DNA of 64,000 bases from Vitis vinifera. Its lineage: Eukaryota > Streptophyta > Magnoliopsida > Vitales > Vitaceae. Made by a program: the position numbers and the translations under genes. Each line of letters opens with the position of its first letter. Position 1 is the stretch's first letter. This document shows positions 37,953 to 50,222 of this stretch, piece by piece. The notes beneath the pieces are model-generated. The model did not search any database. It was not told the DNA's origin and saw only the letters and a list, made by a program, of their open reading frames with translations. The DNA is taken from positions 776,501 to 840,500 of the forward strand of contig NC_081813.1 in assembly GCF_030704535.1 (NCBI RefSeq). Direction: 5' to 3'.

Positions 37953-39083
37953 TAGGAATGGCGACAGGACGGGTTTGGGACGGGTCATTCTCATCCCATT
38001 CCCGTACCCGATTATATAATTATTTCCCATCCTCGACACAAACCCGTGTCAAGGCAGGTTGATTGGTCCCCATCCCCGTTAACAAAAGAATTAATAACCT
38101 CATTCCTGCCTTGTCCTGAATGTCCATTGAGCCCTAACCATAATTGGTGATGAGTAGATCTTATACCTAAATGCACTTTCCTTTCATTGCAAAATAACGA
38201 GATTATGATAATATACCAAATAAGAAAAAATAATATCAAAGTTGAAATTAACACTACAACAATCAATAATTTTAAGCCCATAGTTAGCTTAAATAATTCA
38301 AAATTAATGCAAAACACAAAAAAAAAAAAAAAAATCATTTAAACAATTTACAAAAGAACATAATGAATAATGAACCAAACGGGAAAATGGGTCAATATCA
38401 GCCATGGATGTGAATTCTTCTTCAAGCCAATATTTGAGCCAAGATTTCATCAAATCCACTACTTCAAAGGCTTTCACGTTCCTTTTCAGTTATGCTCTTG
38501 GATAAAGACTTCAAGGTGATGCTTTAGATGATTGTGTTGCACATATTTAGGGCAAGGAGATCAAAGTCTATGACTAGTTTGATGTCACGATAGAGGAGTT
38601 TTGGGCTTTGAGGCTAAACCAAGAGCAAAATGGAATTGATTTCAGAGTATTTTAATTGGTGTGAGGGAGGAAGAAAAAGTGGTATTGATCCTCGAGATAG
38701 GGTTTCAAGCAGTGCATCAGAGGAAAAAGAAGAAGAAGCGGCTATCAGAATTAGGTCAAATGGGAAGAATGAAAGACAGTGTATCAAAGGAAGAAGAAGA
38801 AGAAGGAACGACCGTTAGAATTAGGGAAAATGGGAAAGAATGAAGTATATATATATGGGGAGTTTTTTGACACTTCACTAGTAGTTAAAGGATAAGTTTG
38901 TAAATTTATATCTAGGGTGAGGCGGGGTGGGTTGGAACAAAATCCATACTCGTCCCAAACCAGATTTGGGTTTTTAAAATATTCTCAAACCCGACCTATA
39001 CCCGTTTTTTATATTTCACACATGTCCCAATAGGGGCAGGACGAGGCAGGTTACCCGATTAACCCACAAAATTGTCATCCCTA
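37953..39083. mobile_element. Non-autonomous hAT-like DNA transposon
   Basis: A 1,131-bp unit flanked by the perfect 8-bp direct repeat GGGAGGAT (37945-37952 and 39084-39091). The ends are inverted: left TAGGAATGGCGACAGG, right the inverse TAGGGATGACAATTTT. Both subterminal zones hold many copies of ACGGGT/ACCCG in both directions. The 8-bp target duplication, short TIRs and subterminal motif clusters are hAT hallmarks. No transposase-like frame is inside; an acidic/basic low-complexity frame near 38,630-38,840 is not convincing. The exact target duplication suggests modest age. Confidence 0.85.
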
Positions 39084-39091
39084 GGGAGGAT

Positions 39092-39404
39092 GCGCAATGA
39101 CTACTAAGTTTTCCTTAAATCCTAAAATGGAAAATTGGGTCTAAATTATGAGAGTTGCGATCAATCCAAGATTTTAAAAGAGGTTCTTTTTATGAATCGG
39201 TAAAATTTTGATCTAGATAGATAGATACATTTATCACAATACAAACTCAATTTTGAAGATGGATTGATCATGGTAAAGGTTTGAGCGATCATAAAACAAA
39301 ACATAAAAAAGACTTGACTAAAAAACTACCATCCATGGACTCCTCATCTCAATTGCAAAAAATTAATCAAGGCAATTATGATTTAAAAAAACACCAATTG
39401 ATCT
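39092..39404. other. Spacer between the hAT-like element and the Copia element
   Basis: AT-rich; no gene. It ends with the Copia target duplication GATCT (39400-39404). Confidence 0.6.
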
Positions 39405-40532
39405 TGAGAAAACAAAGGCTATGTTTAGTTAAGAAAAACACCTAAAAGGAGGGGTGAATTGAGTTTTTAAAATCTTTTCAATCACAACAAAATTAAACAC
39501 AAGATAAGCAAAGTAAAGAGATAGAGTTGAGAGAATTCAAACTCGGGTTTATAGTGGTTCAACATTTCCTTGCCTACATCCACTCTCCTCAACTTCCTAA
39601 CCGAGTAAGGGTTCCACTAACTTGAAGCTTCAACCAAGCTTCCAATCTTCTTACACTTGGATTCCGACTCCAATGGGCTCTTACACAACCTCTTCAAGAT
39701 TCAACCCTCTTGAAGGCTTTAACACTCGGATTGTTACAAGATATAATCACTCAACCTAGCTTAAAGATGGCTCAAATACAAGACAAGGCTAGGATGACAA
39801 ATAAGAGTGCACTAAAGGATATGCAAGTGGTGATTTAATGCACAATGAAGGAAATGAGAGCTTTTTGATCAAGAACAGGTAGGTAGGCTTTGAATGCAAT
39901 TGTTCTCTTGTCAATAAATGAAGTGGAGCTCTCAATTTATAGGTTTCTAAGCTCGGGAGTCAAAAACAGCAAAAGGCAACCTCGTCCGATCGAGTTAGGG
40001 GTCGACCGGTTCACTAACCGTTGGAGTATTTAATGCATGATAGGTTACCGTTGCCTCGATCGGTCCTCGATCGGACGACCTCAACCGGTCGACCGGTTCC
40101 TCAACCGGTTGACTGGTTGGCCATAGCCTCGACCGGTTGAGTCTTTTTGGCCCCGAAAAACCTATTTTATGATTCCTTTCTTTTCTAACACTTAGGCAAG
40201 GTCTTTAGGTAAATTATTAAGCCAATTTTGAAACATTTTGCCTAAGGTAAATTAGTTAAAAACTCGGGTTTTAATGAAGTCGACGTTTTAAAGAATAAAT
40301 CAAGTTTTCTAAGATGCATGAAAACGTATGAAAATCCTAAGTGCACTCATGCATTCATCTTACATTAGTTTCCTATGATCTCAAGTCTTCCAAGCGTCTC
40401 GATATTATATCCATTTGGTCATTTGATGAATTTTCGAGTTTATACCTGAGATTCTTAAACATTAAACCAATTAGTTACTTAACCATGGTTTGTTATCATC
40501 AAAATCCGATTAGAAGAACCCTTAAGCTAACA
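39405..40532 (-). repeat. 3' LTR of the Copia element
   Basis: 1,128 bp, reading TGAGAAAACAAAGG to GCTAACA on the plus strand. It carries a cluster of CCGGTCGA/TCGACCGG motifs, including the 16-base palindrome AACCGGTCGACCGGTT near 40,083. Confidence 0.93.
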
Positions 40533-43482
40533 ATCTCCTCTTTTTTTATGATGACAAACCTTGGTTATCTAGGAGAGAAAGAAATCTCTCCCTCAAACCA
40601 ATCATGGATCAATCAAACGATAAGCAATGTAAAACATGAAAAATCAATGGATAAAAATATCATATCATATATATAAGGAAATCTCACATGTACAATAAAA
40701 TAGATATGACAATGATAACAATGACATGCATGAGAGTCTCCTAGATCCTATAGATCCTAGATCCTATAAATATCTCCCCATTTGGCAACATAAAAAAGAA
40801 ACGAATGGGGATGTCTAGCTAATCTCAAGGCTGAGGGGGTGGAGGAGGAAACACAGAGCGGAGATATGCCATTATCTCCTCATGCTGACTCGCATGACGG
40901 CTCTCAATACGATCCATGCGCTGCTCGAGATGGTCGAAGGTAGCCTGCTGCTGATCCATACGCTCCTCTATGCACTCAAATTGCTGCTGGAAGTGATTAA
41001 ACCGATAGGTGACTCTAGTCTGATACTGATCGAGATGCTCCTCCATAGAATAGAAGCGGGAGTCATGGACTAGGGCAAACTCCTCCATACGAGTCCCAAG
41101 AGAGCTGATCTGCGCGGAGAGATCCATCCAAGGCGCATGATCAGGAACATGAGGTGCCTGAGATGGTAGCTTGGTAAATGATGGCTGAGATGAAGGGTCT
41201 GCTATGAAAGACGACTCAGTCATCATAGGCTCGAAGAAAGTAGCCTCAACATGAATGCCCTTTGACTGATGTGGAGGCGGAATGTCAAACTCGGGCCCTC
41301 TTTGCTCAAAGTCCCTCTAAGGGTCCAATCCATCCTCCATCTCTCTGATCTCGGCCTCCTCCTCTACTCCAGGGTGTATCTGATCATGTTCCCGAGCCTG
41401 TCGCTCAGCTTTCCTAACTTAGGAGCCATCGGGTGCCTTCTCGAACTTCATGCGCCCCAAAGACTACTCATCATATGTGTCATAGCTGGTGGGGGCCTCA
41501 AAATTTGTCTCTCTACTCAAGTCGACCCCGGCATCCTTGAAAGCACGAGTAAGGAAGCGGTCGTAGGGGAGTACTCGTGTCGAGCTCTCAACATAGGAGA
41601 TCATATGCATCATCATAAGGTATCCAACATGAATCTGTCTCCCGGTGAGGATCGAGTCCACGATAAAAGCCTCGAGGTAGGAGACCTCGTCTCGATGTCC
41701 TCCACGTGGCAAGAGAATCGAACAGATCATGTGGTGAAGGATTCGGCTAGTCACTGTCAAGCTGTGAGCCGATGGTTTGCCCATCCCCTAAGGATCGACA
41801 AGTCCGCACAACCTCTGAACAGCTTCTCTAGGCTCAAATCCTGGCATAGTGGGCCACGCCTTGGCCTCATAAACACGGAGTCCAACCGAAGGGATGTCGA
41901 GAATGCGGTAGATGCTCTCGGGACTTAATCGGATCTCAACGCCTCTCATAGTGGATAATACGGGTCCTCCAAGCCCGTAGGTCACCCGAGAATAGAAAGC
42001 TCGCACCAAAGTCGGGAAGACCGGCTCAGAGATCGTCACTACGGGTAGCCATCCTATCCGTCCGAATAGCCCCTCAAAGCCAAAGTGCTGAAGTTGGGAG
42101 AAGTTGACACTTCTCCCTGTGACGACTTTCCTCTGGGCAAATTTCTGCTTGTAGCGCTGATAGTCTTCATTCGAACTGAAGAGTGTCGTGTCAAACCTTG
42201 CCTTTCGGCGAGCCTCCGTCTGTTCGGGCTGAGATGACTAAGCAGGGCGCTTGCCTTGAGCCTTTGAAGTGCCCGTCTCTCTCCGTGGTGCCATCCAATG
42301 AAACAAAAAAGGGAAGAAGGAGTCCAAAGAGAGAAGGAAAGCAAATAGGAAGAAGCAACCACCAACCCGAAACCCTAGACGCTCGGAGATGGAGCTGAAC
42401 AGTCCTGAGGCACGCGGTGCAGAGAGGAGACGCTCTCAAGAGGTGAAACCCTAGGTTTCAAACCAAAACCCTAGCTCAAATCCGTCCCAAAAACGAGTCC
42501 AAGCCTTCAATCAGACCAAAAACCGACCCAAAATCGCCTCTGGAAGTAGGGATGCGAAGGGGCGGCAAGCTCTGGAAGAGAAAATGGGAGAAATGAAGCG
42601 CGTGGGGGGCGTTTTAAATTCTCAGCCCCGACGAACCAGTCGACCTGTTCATAACCGGTCGACCGCCTGGTCAACGGTCAATTTTTCCAAATTTTCTTGC
42701 ATTTTCTTGTCTTGTGATCCTTCCCCTGCCCTTTTCAATTGAAATCCCCAATTTTTTTATGTCTAATGCCACGAGAATTTTGATTTTTTGTCAAAATTTG
42801 ACATCTTTCCTATGATTATTTCTATATGATGCATATGATATGAATTTCACGCAATCATAGGGTATATTCAAGAGTAATATCAACAAGAATTCATCAAGCA
42901 ATCATTTGATCATAAAGAAATCACCCCTAGTTGTCTTCTAATATCAACAAATTGCTATTCACTTAGGGGTTTTGTAAAAATATCGGCAAGTTGATCTTTT
43001 GTGCTTACAAATTCAAGAGTAATGTCACCCTTTTGTGCATGGTCTCTAAGAAAATGATGTCTTATCTCTATATGCTTAGTCCTAGAGTGTTGTACCGGAT
43101 TTTTTGAGATGTTTATAGCACTAGTGTTATCACATTTTATAGGAACATGCTCAAAAATCAAATTGAAATCACTAAGTGTTTGTTTCATCCAAAGGATTTG
43201 TGCACAACATAAACCGGTTGCTATGTATTCGGCTTCCGCCGTAGACAAAGCTACCGAATTTTGCTTCTTACTATGCCATGAAACAAGTGAGTGTCCTAGG
43301 AAATGACAAGTGCCACTAGTGCTTTTCCTCTCAACTTTACAACAGGCAAAGTCGGCATCCGAGTATCCAATTAATTCAAAGTTATCACCCTTAGGATACC
43401 ATAGGCCTATGTCTAGGGGTCTCCAACGGGCGGGCCGGGCCGTAAATAGGAGGCCCGCGGCCCAGCTCCGGCCGGGCCTATG

Positions 43483-43506
43483 GGCCCGTTGACTGGTCAA
43501 CGGGCC
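43483..43506. repeat. 24-bp palindrome in the hAT subterminal zone
   Basis: Arms GGCCCGTTGAC and GTCAACGGGCC separated by TG. A candidate transposase-binding or hairpin-forming site. Confidence 0.7.
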
Positions 43507-43674
43507 GGGCCAGGGAAAAATCTTCGGCCCGCGGCCCGGCCTATGAGCCCGCGGGCTGGGCGGGCGGGCTGCGGGCCGGGCCAGCGGGCCGGGCTGGGGG
43601 CGGGCTGGCGGGCGGGCTAGCGGGCCAAGCCTTGGGCTTTTTTAAATAAGCCAAAATGGCTTTAGAAATGAATG

Positions 43675-43745
43675 GAGAGGGGGGGATTCGAACCCCTCCC
43701 CTCATGGTTCAAAGTAAAGGCTCTAACCAACTGAGCCACATTACT
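43675..43745 (-). repeat. tRNA-like sequence inside the hAT element
   Basis: On the minus strand this carries a perfect box A (TGGCTCAGTTGG, followed by TTAGAGC) and a perfect box B (GGTTCGAATCC) at tRNA spacing, with a G/C-rich T arm. The 3' acceptor half (CCTCTCC) does not pair with the 5' half (AGTAATG), so it is not a normal tRNA gene. It may be a captured, worn tRNA or a polymerase III promoter remnant. Confidence 0.6.
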
Positions 43746-44201
43746 TTTGTGTTAAATGTTAGAGTTAGTTATATATATATAACATAAAGTATATTATTTT
43801 TTAAAAAAAAATTAAAGGCTCCAACCCATGCTCCTAGCTGCCATGTGACCGTTGGGCAACGGTCACATGGCCAATTTTTTTTTTTTTTTTAAAAAAACCT
43901 TCCTATAAATACATCTTCTCCCTTTTCATTTTTTCATCAAATTCTCTCTAATTCTCTCTCTATTTCTCTCACATTCTACAATATTTCAAATTCTTTTATT
44001 TTTCCCTCAAATTATACAATATTGTTGGTGGTGCAAAACAAGCATTGGTGGCTCCAAGAGTTCAAATTTGCTAGGAATTTCTGCATCGGTTCTCTAATTG
44101 AGTAACATACTTCACCCCTACTACTTTATTTTTTTGTTACATTTTTTTTTATATTTATTACTTTATTATTTTTGGCATAATATTTTATCAATAATTATAA
44201 T

Positions 44202-46215
44202 ATGACAACAAGTGCTTCTTCATCTAGTCCATGTGATGAAATATCATCAAACAAAAAATTTACTTCAAATATATGGAATTTTTTTGATAGAGTAGAAATA
44301 ATTTTAGAAAATAATAAAAAATAAATAAAAGCAAAATGTAAAATTTGTAATAAATTTCTTACTAGTGGCTCAAATGCAGGCACAAGTCATTTAAAAAGAC
44401 ATCACGAAAATTGTAAAACTAAAAATAATGTAGATATTAGAAATTATATGCAATTAGGTAAAAATGAAAGTGGAAATTTAAAAACATTTTCTTATGATGA
44501 ATCTAACTGTCGTGAAGAAATGATTGATTATATAATAAGAGCAGAACAACCTTTCAACATGATGGAAACTCATGATTTTGTAGGAACAATTCAACGAGGT
44601 ATTAATCCTCAATTTAAAGGTTGGTCTGGAAATATAGTTAAAAGAGATATTATGAAAAAATTTTATACACAAAAAGAAATTTTAAAAATTTTTTTTGCAA
44701 ATTTTGAAGGAAATATTTGTTTAACATCTGATATTTGGACATCTTTAACTCACACTGGTTTTTTATGTATAACTGCTCATTACATTGATAATGAATGGAA
44801 ATTAAATAAAAGAATAATTTCATTTAAATTAATAAATGCTCCACATAGTGGTAAAAATATAGCAGCTTTAATAAATGAAGAAATTATAAATTTAGGCTTT
44901 CGTGATAAAATATTGACAGTAACATTAGATAATGCTGCTAATAATGATGCAGCAATAAATAGACTAAAACTATATTGGCAAGTAAAAGATGATCATGCTA
45001 AAATATTTCATGTGCGTTGTTGTGCACATATTTTAAATTTAATTGTAAATGATGGATTAAAAAATGTTGATGATACATTGGAAAAAATTAGAGGCATTGC
45101 ATATAGTATTAATAGTTCTCAAGCAAAACATGAATTATTTTTTTATTGTTGCAAAATGTTAAATATGAAAAGAAAAAAATATAAATTTGGATATGGCCAT
45201 TAGATGGAATTCCACATATAAACTTTTACAAAATATTACAAAATATAGAAAAGTAGTCGAATTATATGAAATACAATTACTTAACAATGATTGTGAAGCA
45301 GATATTTATGCATTAAGTGATTATGATTGGCATGTTGCGGATCTTTTAAGAGATCTTTTTGAAATTTTTGATACTTCAACAAACATTTTTTGTGGTGTAT
45401 ATTATCCAACTTCAAATCGAGTTATTATGCAAATAACTAATATTTTTATTGTACTTCAAAAATATTTAAGTTTTGAAATATTTAATGATACAATATTTGC
45501 AATGATAGAAAAATTTAGAAAATATTGGGGAGAAATACCTTTAATTTTTTATATTGCTTTAATTGTGGACCCTAGATTGAAATTTGAAGCTTTGGATGAA
45601 TGGTTAACAATTATTTATTTTAATGACCAAATAAAAATTGAAGAAATTAAAAATGAAATAAATTCATTATTATATAATTTATATAACTATTATAAAGAAA
45701 AATATGGTAATGATATTAATACTAATAAATTACCACCTACATCTACAAACTCCTCATCTTTTTATAAAGGAGCTCTAGAAATGTTGAAAAGTCGAAAAAA
45801 GACAACAAATAGTTCTCCAAATAATACATCTGATTTAGATAAATATCTTAATACTGATATAATTCCATTTGAAGATCAAGCAGATTTTGATATTTTAATA
45901 TGGTGGAAATCACATCAACACAAATATCCTGTGCTTTCTATAATTGCTCGTGATGTACTAACAGTTCCTATGAGTACAGTTGCATCAGAAGCTGCTTTTA
46001 GTGCAGGTGGAAGAGTTATTAGTAAAAAACGATGCAACTTAGCGCCAGACGTTATTGAAGCAGGGATATGTGTAAAAGATTGGGAAATTGCAGAAAAAAG
46101 GATGTACGATTCCATTCGAGAAACAGAGATACTTGCCGATATGGAATCTTTAAAACTATCAAGATCTTCATGGATGCATGATAGTTCGCCATCACCGCTA
46201 GAAAATAATGACTAA
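44202..46215 (+). pseudogene. hAT transposase (BED zinc finger, RICESLEEPER-type), two defects
   Basis: The transposase binds the element's subterminal repeats and catalyses excision and insertion. From ATG 44202 the frame reads FTSNIWNFFDRVE, then the BED finger (AKCKICNKF ... HLKRHHENC), then the catalytic region with LTSDIWTSLTHTGFLCIT and TVTLDNAANND, the conserved CCAHILNLIV, RWNSTYKLL, a domain of unknown function, and the hAT dimerisation region (ILIWWKSHQHKYPVLSIIAR, VASEAAFSAGGRVI). An in-frame TAA at 44322 splits the BED domain and a frameshift lies near 45,180 just before RWNSTY. All other parts read through, so it decayed recently. It matches family length (about 670 codons). Confidence 0.9.
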
Positions 46216-49200
46216 ATGTATATTATATTTTTATTTTTATTTTTTGTGGTTGAAAAATACAAATGATTGACAAATAAATAGGTGCCAACCTAGTTGGGAT
46301 GTATTTATTTTGTAGTGATGTAAAATTTTCCCACATTTTTAAATGTAATTATACATTCAATGAATAAAATTTTGAAATGAATATTTTTTTTAATACTTTT
46401 TATTTTTGTAGTTTTTTTTTTTAAATGGGCGGGCCTACAGGCCGGGCCGGGCCTAAAGCGGGCCGCGGGCTTTTTGGAGACCCCTACCTATGTCCATAGT
46501 TCCTTTTAAATATCTAAGAATTTGCTTTGCAGCACTTAAATGAGATTCCTTAGGACAAGATTGAAATCTAGCACACAAGCATACACTATACATGATGTCG
46601 GGTCTACTAGCGGTCAAATATAGCAAAGAACCTATCATGCCTCTATACATAGTTGAGTTGACGGGCTTACATTTCTCATCCATGTCAAGCTTGATGGATG
46701 AACTCATTGGAGTCTTCATTGTTTTGGCTTCCTCCATATTGAACCTTTTGAGGAGATCCCTTATATATTTGGCTTGATTGATGAAAGTTCCTTCCTTTAG
46801 TTGCTTGATTTGAAGTCCAAGGAAGAAGTTAAGTTCTCCCATCATGCTCATTTTGAACTCACTATGCATGCATTTAGAGAATTCTTCACAAAGAGAGACA
46901 TTAGTAGCTCTAAAAATGATATCATCAACGTATATTTGAACTAAGAACATGTCATTATCTTTGGTTTTTATGAAAAGAGTTGTGTCAATTTTTCCCATTT
47001 TAAAACCCTTTTTCAAAAGAAATTTACTCAATCTTTCATACCATACTCTAGGTGCTTGTTTCAAACCATAAAGTGCCTTTTTAAGTCTAAAAACATGATT
47101 AGGAAAGTTAAAACTTTGAAAACTGGGTGGTTGTTCAACATATACCTCTTCATTTATAAAGCCGTTTAAGAAAGCACTTTTCACATCCATTTGATATAAA
47201 ACAAAGTCTTTAAAATATGCAAAGGCAAGTAGCATCCTAATGGCTTCGAATCTAGCTACGGGAGCAAAGGTTTCTTCATAATCTATCCCTTCTTCTTGAT
47301 TAAAACCTTGGGCTACCAATCTTGCTTTATTCCTTATAATTATGCCATTTTCATCTATTTTGTTTCTAAAGACCCATCTAGTTCCAATAACACTTTGATT
47401 TTGAGGTCTTGGCACTAATTCCCATGCTTCACTTCTTTCAAATTGGTTTAACTCTTCTTGCATGACAATCATCCAATTTTCATCAACTAGAGCATCTTTT
47501 ATATTTTTAGGTTCAATTTGAGAGATAAAAGCAAGATTATTGCAAATATTTCTAAGGGATGATCTAGTTCTTACCCCACTAGATGGATTACCTATAATTT
47601 GATCTTGTGGGTGGTTGATGACAAACTTCCAATCTTTAGGGAGGTCTTGGTTTGATTCACCTTGCACTTGTTGAGGAGGAGGTAGTGCCAAAGGTGATTT
47701 CTCTTTCTTGGGATCCTCTACAACTTCTTCTTGTTGCTTTCTATCTTCAATTTGTAATTTTCCCATGGAGGTCTCCAAGCCTAAATCATCATCAAAGCTC
47801 TCTCTTTCTTGGAGAGAATTGTTAGATTCATAAAAAATAACATGGATGGACTCCTCAACTACCATGGTTCTTTTGTTAAAAACTCTAAAAGCTTTACTTG
47901 AAGTTAAGTAACCAAGAAAAATTCCAACATCCGATTTTGCATCAAATTTTCCAAGATTGTCTTTGGTGTTTAATATAAAGCATTTGCACCCAAAGACTTT
48001 GAAATAGCTAATGTTGGGTTTCTTGTTTTTCCAAAGCTCATAGGGAGTTTTCTTAAGAATAGGCCTTAATAAAATTCTATTTAAAACATAACAAGAAGTG
48101 TTAACGGCTTCGACCCAAAAGTATTTCGGTAAATTGTTTTCATTTAGCATGGTTCTAGCCATTTCTTGAAGAGTTCTATTTTTCCTTTCAACTATCCCAT
48201 TTTGTTGAGGAGTTCTAGGAGCCGAAAAGTTGTGGTTAATACCATGCTCATTGCAATAGTCTTCAAAATCACTATTTTCAAATTCTCTCCCATGATCACT
48301 TCTTATACAAGTAATTGTAAAACCTTTTTCATTTTAAACCTTGTTGCAAAACTTTGAAAACTCATAAAAGGCTTCATTCTTTTTACTTAAAAATAAGATC
48401 CAAGTGTATCTAGAGAAGTCATCCACAATAACAAAAGCATAAGATTTTCCTCCAAGGCTTGGTGTCTTAGAGAGACCAAATAAATTCATATGCAACAATT
48501 CAAGAGGTCTAGTTGTTGAAATGAAATTTTTGTTTTTAAAAGAGTTTTTTATTTGCTTTCCCATTTGACAAGCTTCACAAACTTTGTCTTTTTGAAAATT
48601 TATTTTGGGAAGGCCTCTAACAAGTTCATCTTTGTTGAGTTGGGAAATGAGGTCCATGTTAGCATGTCCCAACCTCCTATGCCACAACCAACTTTGATCA
48701 TGCATGCTTGAAAAGCATCTATCATGGCCATCATATTTTGAAATATTTATTACATAAACATTATCACATCTATGGCCCATGAAGATGGTTTCAAAAGATT
48801 TTTGTCTACAAGAGAAAATTGAAAGAAAGGAGGTTAACCATTCATTTTTCTTTTTCAAAATCTCATTTTCACTCCTCAAAATCTCATTTTCCTTTTCAAG
48901 ATGAGTTTTAGATAATTCATCAATTGAAAACTTTTCTTTCACTTCTTCAAGTTCCTTTTCAAGATCTTGAATTTTCTTTTTAAGAGAATTATTTTTCAAA
49001 CTAAGTTTTTCAAAATCCTCATATAATTCTTCAAAAACATCATGCATATCTTCATCACTAAAGTTAGAATTTACCTCATCAAGATCATCTATTGCCATGA
49101 AGCACATGTTTGCCACTTCCTTCTCATTTTCTTCTTCGGAGGATTTTTCACTTTCACTCCAAGTGGCCATCATTGCCTTCTTCATTCTTCTCTTGGCTTC

Positions 49201-50222
49201 ACTCTTGTAGAGAGGACAATCGTATTTGATGTGTCCCGGTTTTTTGCACTTGAAGCATGTCAATTCTCTTTTCTCTTCCCATTTCTCCTTGTCACCATGG
49301 GATGAAGATTCCTTTTTAGAAGGATCCCTTCTAGAGGTGAATTTCCTTCCTCTAAACCTTCCACCTCTCATGAATTTATTGAGCTTTCTTGTGATGAGGG
49401 CTAGATCATCATCTTCATCACTTGGCTTTTCTTCTTCAACATCTTCTTCTTCCTTGGTTGTAGCTTTAAGGGTTATGCTCTTCTTCTTTTTGTCTTCACC
49501 CTCTTGTAGCTTCTTTGTCAAATTGATCTCATATGTCATTAATGACCCTATGAGCTCTTCCATAGGTAGCTTAGTCAAGTCTTTTGCTTCTTAAATTGCG
49601 GTGACCTTGGTATGCCACTTTGATGGGAGAGACCTCAATATCTTCATCACCTTCTCAGATTCCTTGTAGGTTTCTCCCAAAGCTTCAAGACCATTGACAA
49701 TGTCGGTGAACCTAGTAATCATCTCAACAATAGTCTCAGTTTCTTTCATTGAAAACAATTCATAATTATGAACAAGTAAATTGATTTTTGACTCTTTCAC
49801 TTGTTTAGTTCCTTCATGAGTTATTTCAAGCAACCTCCAAATTTCTTTAGCCGATTTTGCATTGACATATTCTATTATATTCATTTCTATCCATAGCACA
49901 TTACAAAGTAAAAACGGCTTTAGCATTTAATTGAAAGTTTCTTCTATCAAGCTCATTCCATTCTTGTTTGGGTTTTGGAACCAAAACACCATCCACTAGT
50001 TTAGTGGGAAAAGTTGGGTCATCTTCAATGACATCCCATACATCTAAATCAGTAGATTGCAAATACCAAGTCATTCTAGTTTTCCAATAGAGATAGTCGG
50101 TTCCCGTAAAGAATGGAGCTCTATGTTTTGAAAAAATTTCAACTTGAGATGAGCTTGATGGAATAGTCATTTCCTCTTAAATGATTAAGTCTTAAAAGAA
50201 GAGGTCTAGCTCTAATACCGAT

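Larger units (their letters stand above)
43414..46486 (+). mobile_element. hAT DNA transposon nested in the Copia element
   Basis: A 3,073-bp unit with terminal inverted repeats TAGGGGTCTCCAA (left) and TTGGAGACCCCTA (right), flanked by the perfect 8-bp target duplication CCTATGTC (43406-43413, 46487-46494). The outer ~220 bp on the left and ~60 bp on the right are extremely GC-rich, built of GGGCCGGGC-type subterminal repeats. Inside is a RICESLEEPER-type hAT transposase gene with two defects. The matching ends and exact target duplication make it younger than the Copia insertion. It probably cannot move by itself but could respond to a related transposase. Confidence 0.95.

Noticed and set aside
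38630-38843. Glu/Arg/Lys-rich frames inside the non-autonomous hAT-like element
   Set aside because: Low-complexity purine-rich DNA that is open in two frames; no transposase motif.
43675-43745. A functional tRNA gene inside the hAT element
   Set aside because: Boxes A and B are perfect but the acceptor halves do not pair, so it is kept only as tRNA-like.
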